55,542 nt of DNA from Aromatoleum toluolicum. GTDB lineage: Bacteria; Pseudomonadota; Gammaproteobacteria; Burkholderiales; Rhodocyclaceae. Below, one piece after another: positions 35,816 through 43,545 of the stretch. Made by a program: the position numbers and the translations under genes. Below the pieces are notes generated by a model. That model was not told where the DNA came from. It did not search any database and saw only the letters and a list, made by a program, of their open reading frames with translations. Numbering within the stretch: position 1 is the first letter of the stretch; every line of letters starts with the position of its first letter. Where the stretch lies: assembly GCF_012911005.2 (NCBI RefSeq), contig NZ_WTVS01000038.1, positions 1 through 55,542 on the forward strand, in the 5' to 3' direction.

Positions 35816-36325
35816 ATGACGAAAGCGAAGGCAATGGCGTTGGCGGCGCTCGGCGGCGCGGTCGGTCTGGTGACCGGTGGTTCGCTCGCGGCCGCCCCGG
35901 ACGGTACGAGTCTGAGCGAAGCCGAAAAGATGGCCGTGTTCAAGACGGCGAAAGCCGTGCAGCGCAAGGGCAAATGGGTGGTGTGCGCGGACGACCCGAA
36001 CGGGACCGGAGCCACCATCGAGACCGTGCGCGACCTCAACGGCGATGGCCTTCCGGAAGTCGTCGTGACGGAGGGCGGCAGCTTCTGCTACGGCGCGGCC
36101 GAAATGGGCTATCAGTTGCTGAGCAAGCAGGCGAATGGCTCCTGGAGGGTGATGTCGAGGAACAGCGGAATCCCGCAGTTCTTATCTTCCCGCGGCGCAA
36201 ACGGCTGGCCGGACATTTCCGTGGGCGGCCCCGGCTTCTGTTTTCCGGTCGAGCGCTGGAACGGGAAGGTGTATACCCTTCACCGCTTCGAGTATGAAGG
36301 TAAGCGCTGCAACCCGCCGCGCTAG
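35816..36325 (+). CDS. Hypothetical exported protein
   Basis: The 169-residue product is not recognised. It has a signal peptide (MTKAKAMALAALGGAVGLVTGGSLAAA). A mature domain has a calcium-like repeat (VRDLNGDGLPEVVVTEGGSFCYG) and a later strand-rich part (GSWRVMSRNSGIPQFL, GWPDISVGGPGFCFP, YTLHRFEYEG) resembling VCBS or FG-GAP-type periplasmic proteins. Cysteines at three positions after the signal could form a disulphide. The start has GAAGGAA seven bases upstream; an earlier in-frame ATG at 35786 lacks this. Confidence 0.65.
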   Translation: MTKAKAMALAALGGAVGLVTGGSLAAAPDGTSLSEAEKMAVFKTAKAVQRKGKWVVCADDPNGTGATIETVRDLNGDGLPEVVVTEGGSFCYGAAEMGYQLLSKQANGSWRVMSRNSGIPQFLSSRGANGWPDISVGGPGFCFPVERWNGKVYTLHRFEYEGKRCNPPR

Positions 36326-36638
36326 CCCGGATATCGGGTCAGAAGGCGCACTAATGCAGGTGTCAAAGCCACGTGGCACCAATCAATAAAAGCGGCGCGC
36401 GTGAAGCAGTCGCTCAGCGCGTTTTCCGGCTGCACGGCAGGTGACCGTCGGATTGCCGCCCGAGTCTCGCTAGGGGGCCAAGGTCGGCCATGGCCGATTA
36501 AGCGACGGAGACGATCAGGCCGCCACCGGGCGCATTCCGATCGGAACACCCCGCGCGACGCGCGGGCGCACCAGGCCGGCGCCCGGCTATCGAGTTCTCA
36601 CGGCCCGCTGCCGATGCCGGCATCAGCAGCGAGATTGA
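36326..36638. other. Non-coding gap between convergent genes
   Basis: The gap lies between the hypothetical exported gene and the convergent glutathione transferase gene. It is GC-rich with several short inverted repeats (for example around CCGCGCGACGCGCGGG) but none forms a clear terminator. No gene is seen. Confidence 0.45.
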
Positions 36639-37262
36639 TCACTTCGAGCCGTGCGCCTCGTAGTAGTGCGCAATGGCAGGAATCCCGGCGATCCGGTCGA
36701 CGAAGGCCGCTAGCTTTGGCGTTACGGTCTCGATCAGGTCGGCTGGAATGTGGTCCAGCTTGCCGGAGCCTAGCCAGCGCAGGACGATGAAGGCCTTGAG
36801 GTCGGCCACGGTCAGGCGATGGTCCGCAAAAAACTCGCCACCGTGACTTTCGAGCTGGTTCTGCAGCCATCGCAAATAGCGTGGCAACGTTTCCGCTGCC
36901 AGGGCCTCGCGGGCATTCTTCAGCACATCCCCGGTCATTCCGAACGTTGTCCCGAGTTTTGTGTTGATGTCTTCCAGCGCGCCCATCACTTCGTCGCAGA
37001 ACAGCGCCTGCAGGTCGTCTTCGGGGTAAAGCCCGGCGAGCTTGCCCGCATAGCGCGTAATCGCGTCGCTCTGGGTGACCTGCACGTCGTTGATGTGAAG
37101 AGTCGGCACCTGGTTCAGCGGTGTGGTCTTGCGAACCTCTGGAAAATCGCCTGGCGCAAAACGATTGTCCTCGAACGGAATTCCGCCGATGTGCAGGGCC
37201 AGCCGCGCGGGCTCCCCCCGTCCGCCGGAAAAATCGAAGTAAGTAAGCTTGAGTTTATCCAT
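36639..37262 (-). CDS. Glutathione S-transferase
   Basis: The 207-residue protein has the thioredoxin-like N-terminal domain (MDKLKLTYFDFSGGRGEPAR, with Tyr8 a likely catalytic tyrosine; NQVPTLHINDVQVTQSDAI with the cis-Pro and the Ser-Asp glutathione site) and the helical C-terminal domain. It looks like the sigma-like cytosolic class. AAGGA lies four bases before the ATG. It is divergent from the phenol operon; glutathione transferases are common next to aromatic-degradation genes, but no dedicated step in this pathway needs it. Confidence 0.88.
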   Translation of the reverse strand: MDKLKLTYFDFSGGRGEPARLALHIGGIPFEDNRFAPGDFPEVRKTTPLNQVPTLHINDVQVTQSDAITRYAGKLAGLYPEDDLQALFCDEVMGALEDINTKLGTTFGMTGDVLKNAREALAAETLPRYLRWLQNQLESHGGEFFADHRLTVADLKAFIVLRWLGSGKLDHIPADLIETVTPKLAAFVDRIAGIPAIAHYYEAHGSK

Positions 37263-37466
37263 GGGTCCTTGTCGGGCGTGCGCGCCGCGTTGTGGGTCGG
37301 AGAGCCTTGCGATGGGCCGGAGCAGGCGGGTAGTGCAAGAGTTACGTATAGGCCACGTCGCGCGGGCATGCAAGGGCATCCAGTTCGTCCAGGAAGACTT
37401 GTGCACCGCACCGTGACGCTTTTGTAAGGCGAAACCCGTCGATGGACAAAAGTGTCAGTGGGGAAG

Positions 37467-37496
37467 TTCACCCAATGGGTGCGCAAATTTACCCAA
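37467..37496. promoter_or_regulatory. Tandem TTYACCCAA repeats upstream of the sigma-54 promoter
   Basis: TTCACCCAA at 37467-37475 and TTTACCCAA at 37488-37496 are spaced 21 bases start to start, two helical turns. The first copy also forms an inverted repeat, CACCCA-A-TGGGTG (37469-37481). They lie 29 to 58 bases before the -24 element. They could be bound by a repressor or by an activator; the enhancer sites of DmpR-type regulators usually lie further upstream. Confidence 0.5.
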
Positions 37497-37524
37497 CGCC
37501 ACAAAAACAACCACTTACGGCGCA

Positions 37525-37539
37525 TGGCACGGCGGGTGC
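37525..37539 (+). promoter_or_regulatory. Sigma-54 (-24/-12) promoter of the phenol operon
   Basis: TGGCAC (37525-37530) and GTGC (37536-37539) are spaced so that the conserved GG and GC are separated by 10 bases, the required sigma-54 geometry; only the first base of the -12 TTGC differs. Transcription would start near 37551, giving a leader of about 130 bases to catechol 2,3-dioxygenase. Phenol operons of the dmp type use such a promoter with a DmpR-class activator. Confidence 0.72.
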
Positions 37540-37684
37540 ATTAGTAGGCCTGAGGGCGGCATAAGCGAGTTTGATTGATCGCCCCGAGTGACGAAAACGT
37601 CAGCCCCCGTCCAGCGGCGTGAAAACGACCCCGAGACGCTCGGGCAGGCGAGTCAAAGTCCTACGAATAAAGGAGACAAGAGAC

Positions 37685-38617
37685 ATGGCAATGACAGGCG
37701 TACTTCGCCCCGGTCACGCGCAGGTTCGGGTGCTGAATCTGGAAGAGAGCGTACGTTTCTACCGCGACGTGCTCGGTCTGGTCGAGACCGGCCGTGACGC
37801 GCAGGGCCGCGTGTATTTCAAATGCTGGGACGAGCGCGATCACAGCAGCTACGTGATCCGCGAGGCCGACAGTGCCGGCCTCGACTTCTTCGCCTTCAAG
37901 GTGCTCGACAAGGCCACGCTGGAGAAGCTCGACGCCGACCTGCAGGCCTACGGCCTGAAGACCGAGCGCATCCCCGCGGGCGAGATGCTGGCGACGGGCG
38001 AGCGCGTGCGCTTCGAGCTGCCGTCGGGTCACCTGATGGAGCTGTACGCGGAAAAGACCGCCGTGGGCAACGGGCTGGGCGTCGTCAATCCGGCGCCGTG
38101 GGGGCGCGAGCGCGAGCATGGCATCGGCCCGGTCCGCCTCGACCATGCGCTGCTGTACGGCCCGAACGTGGCCGAGGTGCAGAAGATCTTCACCGAGGTG
38201 CTGGGCTTCTACCTCGTCGAGCGCGTGCTCACGCCGGACGGCGAAAACAACGCGGCGATCTGGCTGTCGTGCTCGCACAAGGTGCATGACATCGCCTTCG
38301 CCGAGTACCCGGAGAAGGGCAAGCTGCACCACTGCTCGTTCCTGATGGAGACGTGGGAGCAGGTGCTGCGCGCGGGCGACATCATGTCGATGAACAAGGT
38401 GGCGGTGGACATCGGTCCGACCCGCCACGGTGTAACGCGCGGCTGCACGATCTACGCGTGGGATCCGTCCGGCAACCGCTTCGAGACCTTCATGGGCGGC
38501 TACCAGCCCTATCCGGACAACACCGAGCCGCTGACCTGGACCTTCGACAACTTCGGCCAGGGTCTCGACTACCCGCAGCGCAAGCTCCACGAAACCTTCC
38601 TCACCGTCGTGACCTGA
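37685..38617 (+). CDS. dmpB: Catechol 2,3-dioxygenase
   Basis: The 310-residue extradiol dioxygenase matches the XylE/DmpB type (about 307 residues). The iron ligands are His154 (RLDHALL), His215/216 (KLHHCSF) and Glu267 (GNRFETF), with Tyr257 nearby. It cleaves catechol to 2-hydroxymuconic semialdehyde. AAAGGAGA lies 10 bases upstream of the ATG. It is the first gene after the sigma-54 promoter and precedes the phenol hydroxylase genes, whereas in the classic dmp operon it follows them. Confidence 0.96.
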   Translation: MAMTGVLRPGHAQVRVLNLEESVRFYRDVLGLVETGRDAQGRVYFKCWDERDHSSYVIREADSAGLDFFAFKVLDKATLEKLDADLQAYGLKTERIPAGEMLATGERVRFELPSGHLMELYAEKTAVGNGLGVVNPAPWGREREHGIGPVRLDHALLYGPNVAEVQKIFTEVLGFYLVERVLTPDGENNAAIWLSCSHKVHDIAFAEYPEKGKLHHCSFLMETWEQVLRAGDIMSMNKVAVDIGPTRHGVTRGCTIYAWDPSGNRFETFMGGYQPYPDNTEPLTWTFDNFGQGLDYPQRKLHETFLTVVT

Positions 38618-38631
38618 GCGGAGTGCGAGCG

Positions 38632-38925
38632 ATGAGCGACCTTAGGGCTCCCGCCGGCTTCGATACCACGCGCCGCTTCGTGCGCGTTACCGGAGCACGG
38701 TCCAACGGTTTCGTCGAATTCGATTTCGCGGTCGGCGAGCCCGAGCTGGCGGTGGAAATGATCCTGCCCCGCGACGCCTTCGCCGAGTTCTGCGAGCACA
38801 ACGCGGTCGAGATCCTTCCCCCGGTGACCGAAGCCGACTCGACGGACGCCTCGTCCGACGACTCGAAAGAGCCGAGCGACTGGGACTGGCGGCTCGCCGA
38901 CGCAACCCGCACCCGCTTCAGATAA
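38632..38925 (+). CDS. dmpK: Phenol hydroxylase assembly subunit (P0)
   Basis: The 97-residue protein fits DmpK/PhhK/TomA0: FVRVTGARSNGFVEFDFAVGEPELAVEMILP, then FAEFCEHNAVEILPP. The C-terminal part is acidic (SDDSKEPSDWDW). This small subunit is thought to help assemble the hydroxylase and insert iron. It starts 14 bases after the dioxygenase stop, with GGAG upstream, and is the first of six phenol hydroxylase genes in the canonical order. Confidence 0.9.
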   Translation: MSDLRAPAGFDTTRRFVRVTGARSNGFVEFDFAVGEPELAVEMILPRDAFAEFCEHNAVEILPPVTEADSTDASSDDSKEPSDWDWRLADATRTRFR

Positions 38926-38971
38926 ACGGACAACCGCGCTCCCGCCGTGGAGCGCGCTTCAGGAGACAAAC

Positions 38972-39964
38972 ATGCAGATCGACCTCCGCACAGTGAGCAT
39001 CCAGCCGCTGCGCCAGACTTTCGACCACCTGGCCCGCCGCTTCGGCGACAAGCCGGCGTCGCGCTACCAGGAAGGCGGCTACGACATCCAGGCCGCCGAG
39101 AACCTGCACTACAAGCCGACCTGGGACCCCGACCAGGAGCTCTACGACGCGAAGATCACGAAGATCGTGATGCAGGACTGGTACGCGCTGAAGGATCCGC
39201 GCCAGTTCTACTACAGCACCTACACGCTGGCGCGCGCCCGCCAGCAGGACGCGACCGAATCCAACTTCGCCTTCGTCGAATCGCGCGGACTCGCCGACAT
39301 GCTGCCGCCGGCGGTGCGCGAGACGGCGCTGAAGCTGCTGGTGCCGCTGCGTCACGCCGCCTGGGGCGCGAACCAGAACAACACGCTGATCTGCGGCTAC
39401 GGCTACAGCACCATCTTCACGCAGCCGTGCATGTACCACGCGATGGACAACCTCGGCATCGCGCAATACCTGTCGCGCCTAGGGCTGCTGCTCGGCGACA
39501 CCGAAGCGCTGGACGAGGGCAAGGCCGCATGGCTGGAAGACTCCGCGTGGCAGCCGCTGCGCCGCTACGTCGAGGACACGCTGGTGCTGCGCGACCCGTT
39601 CGAAGCCTTCGTCGCGCAGAACGTCGCGCTCGACGGCCTGCTGTACCCGCTGGTGTACGCCCGCATCGTCGATGACACCCTCTCGGCGCAGGGCGGCTCG
39701 GCCGTCGCGATGCTCACGCAGTTCATGACCGACTGGTTCGACGAGACGAAGAAGTGGGTCGATGCCGTGCTGAAGGTCGCTGCGGCCGAATCCGACAACA
39801 ACCGCGCGGTGCTGCAGGACTGGATCCGCGCGTGGAGCACCCGTGCCGCGTCGGCGCTGCTGCCGGTGGTGGAAATCGCGCTCGGCGCGCAGGCCGACGA
39901 CGCTGTCGGCGAGCAGCTCGCGGACTTCCGCGCGCGCATCCAGAAAACCGGCATCACGCTCTGA
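38972..39964 (+). CDS. dmpL: Phenol hydroxylase beta subunit (P1)
   Basis: The 330-residue protein matches DmpL, the ferritin-like beta subunit of the (alpha-beta-gamma)2 hydroxylase. It starts MQIDLRTVSIQPLRQTFDHLARRFGDKPASRYQ-like and has helices ending in ETALKLLVPLRHAAWGANQNN. It has the fold but not the di-iron ligands, as expected. CAGGAGA precedes the ATG. The next gene begins 10 bases after the stop. Confidence 0.93.
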   Translation: MQIDLRTVSIQPLRQTFDHLARRFGDKPASRYQEGGYDIQAAENLHYKPTWDPDQELYDAKITKIVMQDWYALKDPRQFYYSTYTLARARQQDATESNFAFVESRGLADMLPPAVRETALKLLVPLRHAAWGANQNNTLICGYGYSTIFTQPCMYHAMDNLGIAQYLSRLGLLLGDTEALDEGKAAWLEDSAWQPLRRYVEDTLVLRDPFEAFVAQNVALDGLLYPLVYARIVDDTLSAQGGSAVAMLTQFMTDWFDETKKWVDAVLKVAAAESDNNRAVLQDWIRAWSTRAASALLPVVEIALGAQADDAVGEQLADFRARIQKTGITL

Positions 39965-39974
39965 GAGGCCCCGC

Positions 39975-40244
39975 ATGTCCACCGTATTCATTGCCCTGCA
40001 GGCCAACGAAGAAACCCGCCCGATCATCGAGGCGATCGAAATCGACAACCCGCTGGCGGTCGTCAATCGCCAGCCTGCGATGGTGAAGATCGACGCGCCG
40101 AACCGGCTGGTGATCCGCAAGGAAACGATCGAGGAGCAGATCGGCCGCGAGTTCGACCTCCAGGAACTGCACATCAACCTGATCACGCTCGGCGGCAACG
40201 TCACCGAAGACGACGACTCGCTCACGCTGAGCTGGGCCGAGTAA
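39975..40244 (+). CDS. dmpM: Phenol hydroxylase effector subunit (P2)
   Basis: The 89-residue protein is the small cofactor-less regulatory protein of DmpM/MmoB type (STVFIALQANEETRPIIEAI, then NRQPAMVKIDAPNRLVIRK). It binds the hydroxylase and tunes oxygen activation. GAGAGG is the ribosome site, 10 bases after the P1 stop. Confidence 0.93.
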   Translation: MSTVFIALQANEETRPIIEAIEIDNPLAVVNRQPAMVKIDAPNRLVIRKETIEEQIGREFDLQELHINLITLGGNVTEDDDSLTLSWAE

Positions 40245-40280
40245 TCGGGCCACGAGTTTGGGTAAATTGAGGAGACCGAC

Positions 40281-41798
40281 ATGGATATGAAAGTTGCGAA
40301 GAAGAAGCTCGGCCTGAAGGAGAAGTACCGGCTGATGACGCGCGATCTCGGCTGGGAGCCGACCTACCGCGCCAAGGACGAGGTGTTCCCCTACGTGAAT
40401 TACGAGGGGATCAAGGTGCATGACTGGGACAAGTGGGAAGACCCGTTCCGTCTGACGATGGATTCGTACTGGAAGTACCAGGCCGAGAAGGAGCGCAAGT
40501 TCTACGCGATCATCGACGCGCATGCGCAGAACAACGGCCACCTCAACATCACCGATGCGCGCTACCTGTCGGCGCTGAAGATCTTCCTGCAGGCGATCAG
40601 CCCGGGCGAATATGCCGCGCACAAGGGGTTCGCCCGCGTCGGCCGCGAGTTCCCCGGCGTCGGCACGCAGGTGGCCTGCCAGATGCAGGCGATCGACGAG
40701 ATCCGCCACGCGCAGACGCAGATCCACGCGCTGTCGAACTACAACAAGTACTACGACGGCTTCCACGCCTTCGCCGATGCGCGCGACCGCATCTGGTACA
40801 CGTCAGTGGCGCGCTCGTTCTTCGACGACGCGATGTCGGCCGGCCCGTTCGAATTCATGATCGCGATCGGCTTCTCGTTCGAGTATGTGCTGACCAACCT
40901 GCTGTTCGTGCCCTTCATGTCGGGTGCGGCCTACAACGGCGACATGGCGACGGTGACCTTCGGCTTCTCGGCGCAGTCGGACGAGGCGCGCCACATGACG
41001 CTCGGCCTCGAGTGCATCAAGTTCATGCTCGAGCAGGACCCGGACAACCTGCCGATCGTGCAGGGCTGGCTCGATAAGTGGTTCTGGCGCGGCTTCCGTG
41101 TGCTCGGCCTCGTCTCGACCATGATGGATTACATGCTGCCCAAGCGCGTGATGTCGTGGCGCGAGGCGTGGGAGATCTACGGCGTCGAGAACGGCGGCGC
41201 GCTGTTCAAGGATCTGGCGCGTTACGGCGTCCGCCCGCCCAAGGGCTGGGATGACGCCGAGAAGGCCATCGACCACATGTCGCACCAGTTCATGCTGGGC
41301 CTGTACCAATGGAGCTTCGGCACGTCCTTCCACTCGTGGATTCCGTCCGACGAGGACATGGACTGGCTGTCGGCGAAGTACCCGACGACCTTCGACAAGT
41401 ACTACCGCCCGCGCTGGGATCACATCCGCAAGCTCGCCGTCGCCGGCACGCCGTTCAAGAACTTCGGCCTGGCGAAGCTGTGCCAGACCTGCCAGTTGCC
41501 AGTGGTGTTCACCGAGCCGGACGACGCGACGATGTCCTGCCATCGCGAGACCGAATACAAGGGCGAGAAGTACCACTTCTGCTCCGACGGCTGCCAGCAC
41601 ATCTTCGACAACGAGCCCGAGAAGTACGTGCAAGCGTGGCTGCCGATGCCGTCGCTGTTCCAGGAGCTCAACGGCGACATCGGCGCCTGGATGAACTGGG
41701 TGGGCCTGCGCGACGGCGAGGACAACGGCGACTACTCGGGTTCCCGCGACCAGCGCAACTTCGACCAGTGGCGCGGGATGGCGACCTCGAACACCTGA
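40281..41798 (+). CDS. dmpN: Phenol hydroxylase alpha subunit, di-iron (P3)
   Basis: The 505-residue catalytic subunit has both carboxylate-bridged di-iron motifs. The ligands are Glu110, Glu140 and His143 (DEIRH), and Glu201, Glu235 and His238 (DEARH). The C-terminal part carries a Cys-rich YHS-type module: CQTC near 400 and CSDGC near 435, likely a zinc site. It hydroxylates phenol to catechol using O2 and electrons from the P5 reductase. GAGGAG precedes the ATG. Length and motif spacing are those of DmpN. Confidence 0.96.
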   Translation: MDMKVAKKKLGLKEKYRLMTRDLGWEPTYRAKDEVFPYVNYEGIKVHDWDKWEDPFRLTMDSYWKYQAEKERKFYAIIDAHAQNNGHLNITDARYLSALKIFLQAISPGEYAAHKGFARVGREFPGVGTQVACQMQAIDEIRHAQTQIHALSNYNKYYDGFHAFADARDRIWYTSVARSFFDDAMSAGPFEFMIAIGFSFEYVLTNLLFVPFMSGAAYNGDMATVTFGFSAQSDEARHMTLGLECIKFMLEQDPDNLPIVQGWLDKWFWRGFRVLGLVSTMMDYMLPKRVMSWREAWEIYGVENGGALFKDLARYGVRPPKGWDDAEKAIDHMSHQFMLGLYQWSFGTSFHSWIPSDEDMDWLSAKYPTTFDKYYRPRWDHIRKLAVAGTPFKNFGLAKLCQTCQLPVVFTEPDDATMSCHRETEYKGEKYHFCSDGCQHIFDNEPEKYVQAWLPMPSLFQELNGDIGAWMNWVGLRDGEDNGDYSGSRDQRNFDQWRGMATSNT

Positions 41799-41821
41799 AA
41801 CCGACCCGGAGGAGACAAATC

Positions 41822-42178
41822 ATGACCGTAGCAGCAATCAAGGAATACGTCGGCGTGCCGCGCGACCGCGTCGAGAACTTCAACGGCAAGCAGCTCGTAT
41901 ATGTGAGCTGGGACCATCACCTGCTGTTCGCAGCGCCGTTCCTGCTGTGCCTGCCGCCGCAGACGACCTTCCGCGAACTCGTCGAAGGGCCGCTCAGCGC
42001 GCTCGTGCAGCCGGACCCGGACGCCGCCGCGATCGACTGGACCAAGGTGGAGTGGCTGAAGTCGAACCAGCCCTGGACGCCGGACTTCGAGCGCAGCCTC
42101 GCGGACAACGGCATCGGCCACAAGGACCAGCTCCGCATGCGCACGCCCGGCCTTGCTTCGCTGTCGGCGGCTGCCTGA
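41822..42178 (+). CDS. dmpO: Phenol hydroxylase gamma subunit (P4)
   Basis: The 118-residue protein matches DmpO (MTVAAIKEYVGVPRDRVENF, then LVYVSWDHHLLFAAPFLLCLPP). GGAGGAG lies eight bases upstream. It completes the hydroxylase core with P1 and P3. Confidence 0.92.
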   Translation: MTVAAIKEYVGVPRDRVENFNGKQLVYVSWDHHLLFAAPFLLCLPPQTTFRELVEGPLSALVQPDPDAAAIDWTKVEWLKSNQPWTPDFERSLADNGIGHKDQLRMRTPGLASLSAAA

Positions 42179-42188
42179 GGGGTTTGCC

Positions 42189-43250
42189 ATGAGCTATGAG
42201 TTGACGATCGAACCGCTCGGCCAGACGATCGAGATCGAGGAAGGGCAGACGATTCTCGACGCGGCGCTGCGCGCGGGCATCTATCTGCCGCATGCGTGCT
42301 GTCACGGCCTGTGCGCGACCTGCAAGGTGCAGGTCGTCGATGGCGAGATCGAGCACGGCGAGGCCTCGAGCTTCGCGCTGATGGACTTCGAGCGCGACGA
42401 GCAGAAGACGCTGGCGTGCTGCGCGACGGCGCAGAGCGACCTCGTGATCGAAGCCGAGATCGAGGAAGACCCGGACGCCGAGAACCTGCCGGTGCGCGAT
42501 TTCGCCGGCACCGTGAGCCGCATCGAAACGCTGACGCCGACGATCAAGGGCGTGTGGATCAAGCTCGATGATCCGGAAGGCATGCGCTTCCAGGCCGGGC
42601 AGTACATCAATCTGCAACTGCCGGACGGCATCGGCAGCCGGGCGTTCTCGGTCGCGAGTGCGCCGTCCGACGCGGGCGAGATCGAGCTCAACATCCGCAT
42701 CGTGCCGGGCGGGCAGGGCACGCGCTACGTGCACGAGACGCTGCGCGTGGGCGACCGCGCGAAGATCGCGGGCCCCTATGGCCGCTTCTTCGTGAAGAAG
42801 TCGGCGCAGGTGCCGGTGGTCTTCATGGCGGGCGGGTCGGGGTTGTCGAGCCCGCGGTCGATGATCCTCGATCTGCTGGCGGAGGGTTTCGAGCTGCCGA
42901 TCACGCTGGTCTATGGGCAGAGAACGCGCGAGGAGTTGTATTACCACGACGAGTTCCTCGCGCTGGCCGAACGACATCCGAACTTCCGCTACGTGCCGGC
43001 GCTGTCGCACGAACCCGAAGGCTCGGACTGGCAGGGCTTCCGCGGCTTCGTGCACGAGGCGGCGAAGAACCACTTCGACAACGACTTTCGCGGTCACAAG
43101 GCCTACCTGTGCGGGCCGCCGCTGATGATCGATGCGTGCATCACGACGCTGATGCAGGGGCGGCTGTTCGAGCGCGATATCTATACCGAGAAGTTCATCT
43201 CCGCGGCTGATGCGCAGCAAGTCCGCAGCCCGCTGTTCAAGGCGATCTGA
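42189..43250 (+). CDS. dmpP: Phenol hydroxylase reductase (P5)
   Basis: The 353-residue reductase has an N-terminal [2Fe-2S] ferredoxin domain (Cys37, Cys42, Cys45 and Cys77 by spacing). The FAD-binding segment is RAFSVAS and the NAD-binding segment is FMAGGSGLSSPRSM. It passes electrons from NADH to the di-iron subunit. The start is 10 bases after P4, with GAGGGG nearby. It is the last gene before a large hairpin and a second promoter region. Confidence 0.95.
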   Translation: MSYELTIEPLGQTIEIEEGQTILDAALRAGIYLPHACCHGLCATCKVQVVDGEIEHGEASSFALMDFERDEQKTLACCATAQSDLVIEAEIEEDPDAENLPVRDFAGTVSRIETLTPTIKGVWIKLDDPEGMRFQAGQYINLQLPDGIGSRAFSVASAPSDAGEIELNIRIVPGGQGTRYVHETLRVGDRAKIAGPYGRFFVKKSAQVPVVFMAGGSGLSSPRSMILDLLAEGFELPITLVYGQRTREELYYHDEFLALAERHPNFRYVPALSHEPEGSDWQGFRGFVHEAAKNHFDNDFRGHKAYLCGPPLMIDACITTLMQGRLFERDIYTEKFISAADAQQVRSPLFKAI

Positions 43251-43281
43251 TAGGGATTTGAAAAAGCCGTGCTAGTGAGCC

Positions 43282-43358
43282 GCCCCCGTCGGGCGGTACT
43301 CCGCGCCTCCTTCAACGCGTGGCGGAGGCGTCGGCACGGAGTACCGCCCGCCGGGGGC
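43282..43358 (+). terminator. Nested hairpin between dmpP and dmpC
   Basis: Left arm 43282-43303 and right arm 43337-43358 pair over 22 positions with one mismatch, and an inner stem (CGCCTCC 43304-43310 with GGAGGCG 43324-43330) extends it. There is no T run. It starts 31 bases after dmpP and could be a terminator, attenuator, transcript stabiliser or REP-like element. It splits the hydroxylase part from the lower pathway. Confidence 0.65.
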
Positions 43359-43444
43359 TGCGTTGTGCCGGGAATCAGGACGCTGTGGACGGCGATCGAC
43401 CGCGAAAGTCGATACCTAGCGAGTATCGGGAATCGAAACTAAAA

Positions 43445-43457
43445 GTATTGGACGGTA
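43445..43457 (+). promoter_or_regulatory. Second copy of the GTATTGGACGGTA motif
   Basis: This is an exact copy of the 13-base motif at 10745-10757, placed 88 bases before dmpC. TTGGAC followed 17 bases later by CTAGAC is a weak sigma-70-like pair. The position suggests a second, independent promoter for the lower pathway genes. Confidence 0.4.
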
Positions 43458-43545
43458 TATCTGGCCGTTCCTAGACTGGTTTCCATGCCCGGCAAGTCGC
43501 ACACGATGCGGGCGAAATAACAGCTACAAACGAGTGAGGGTGACC

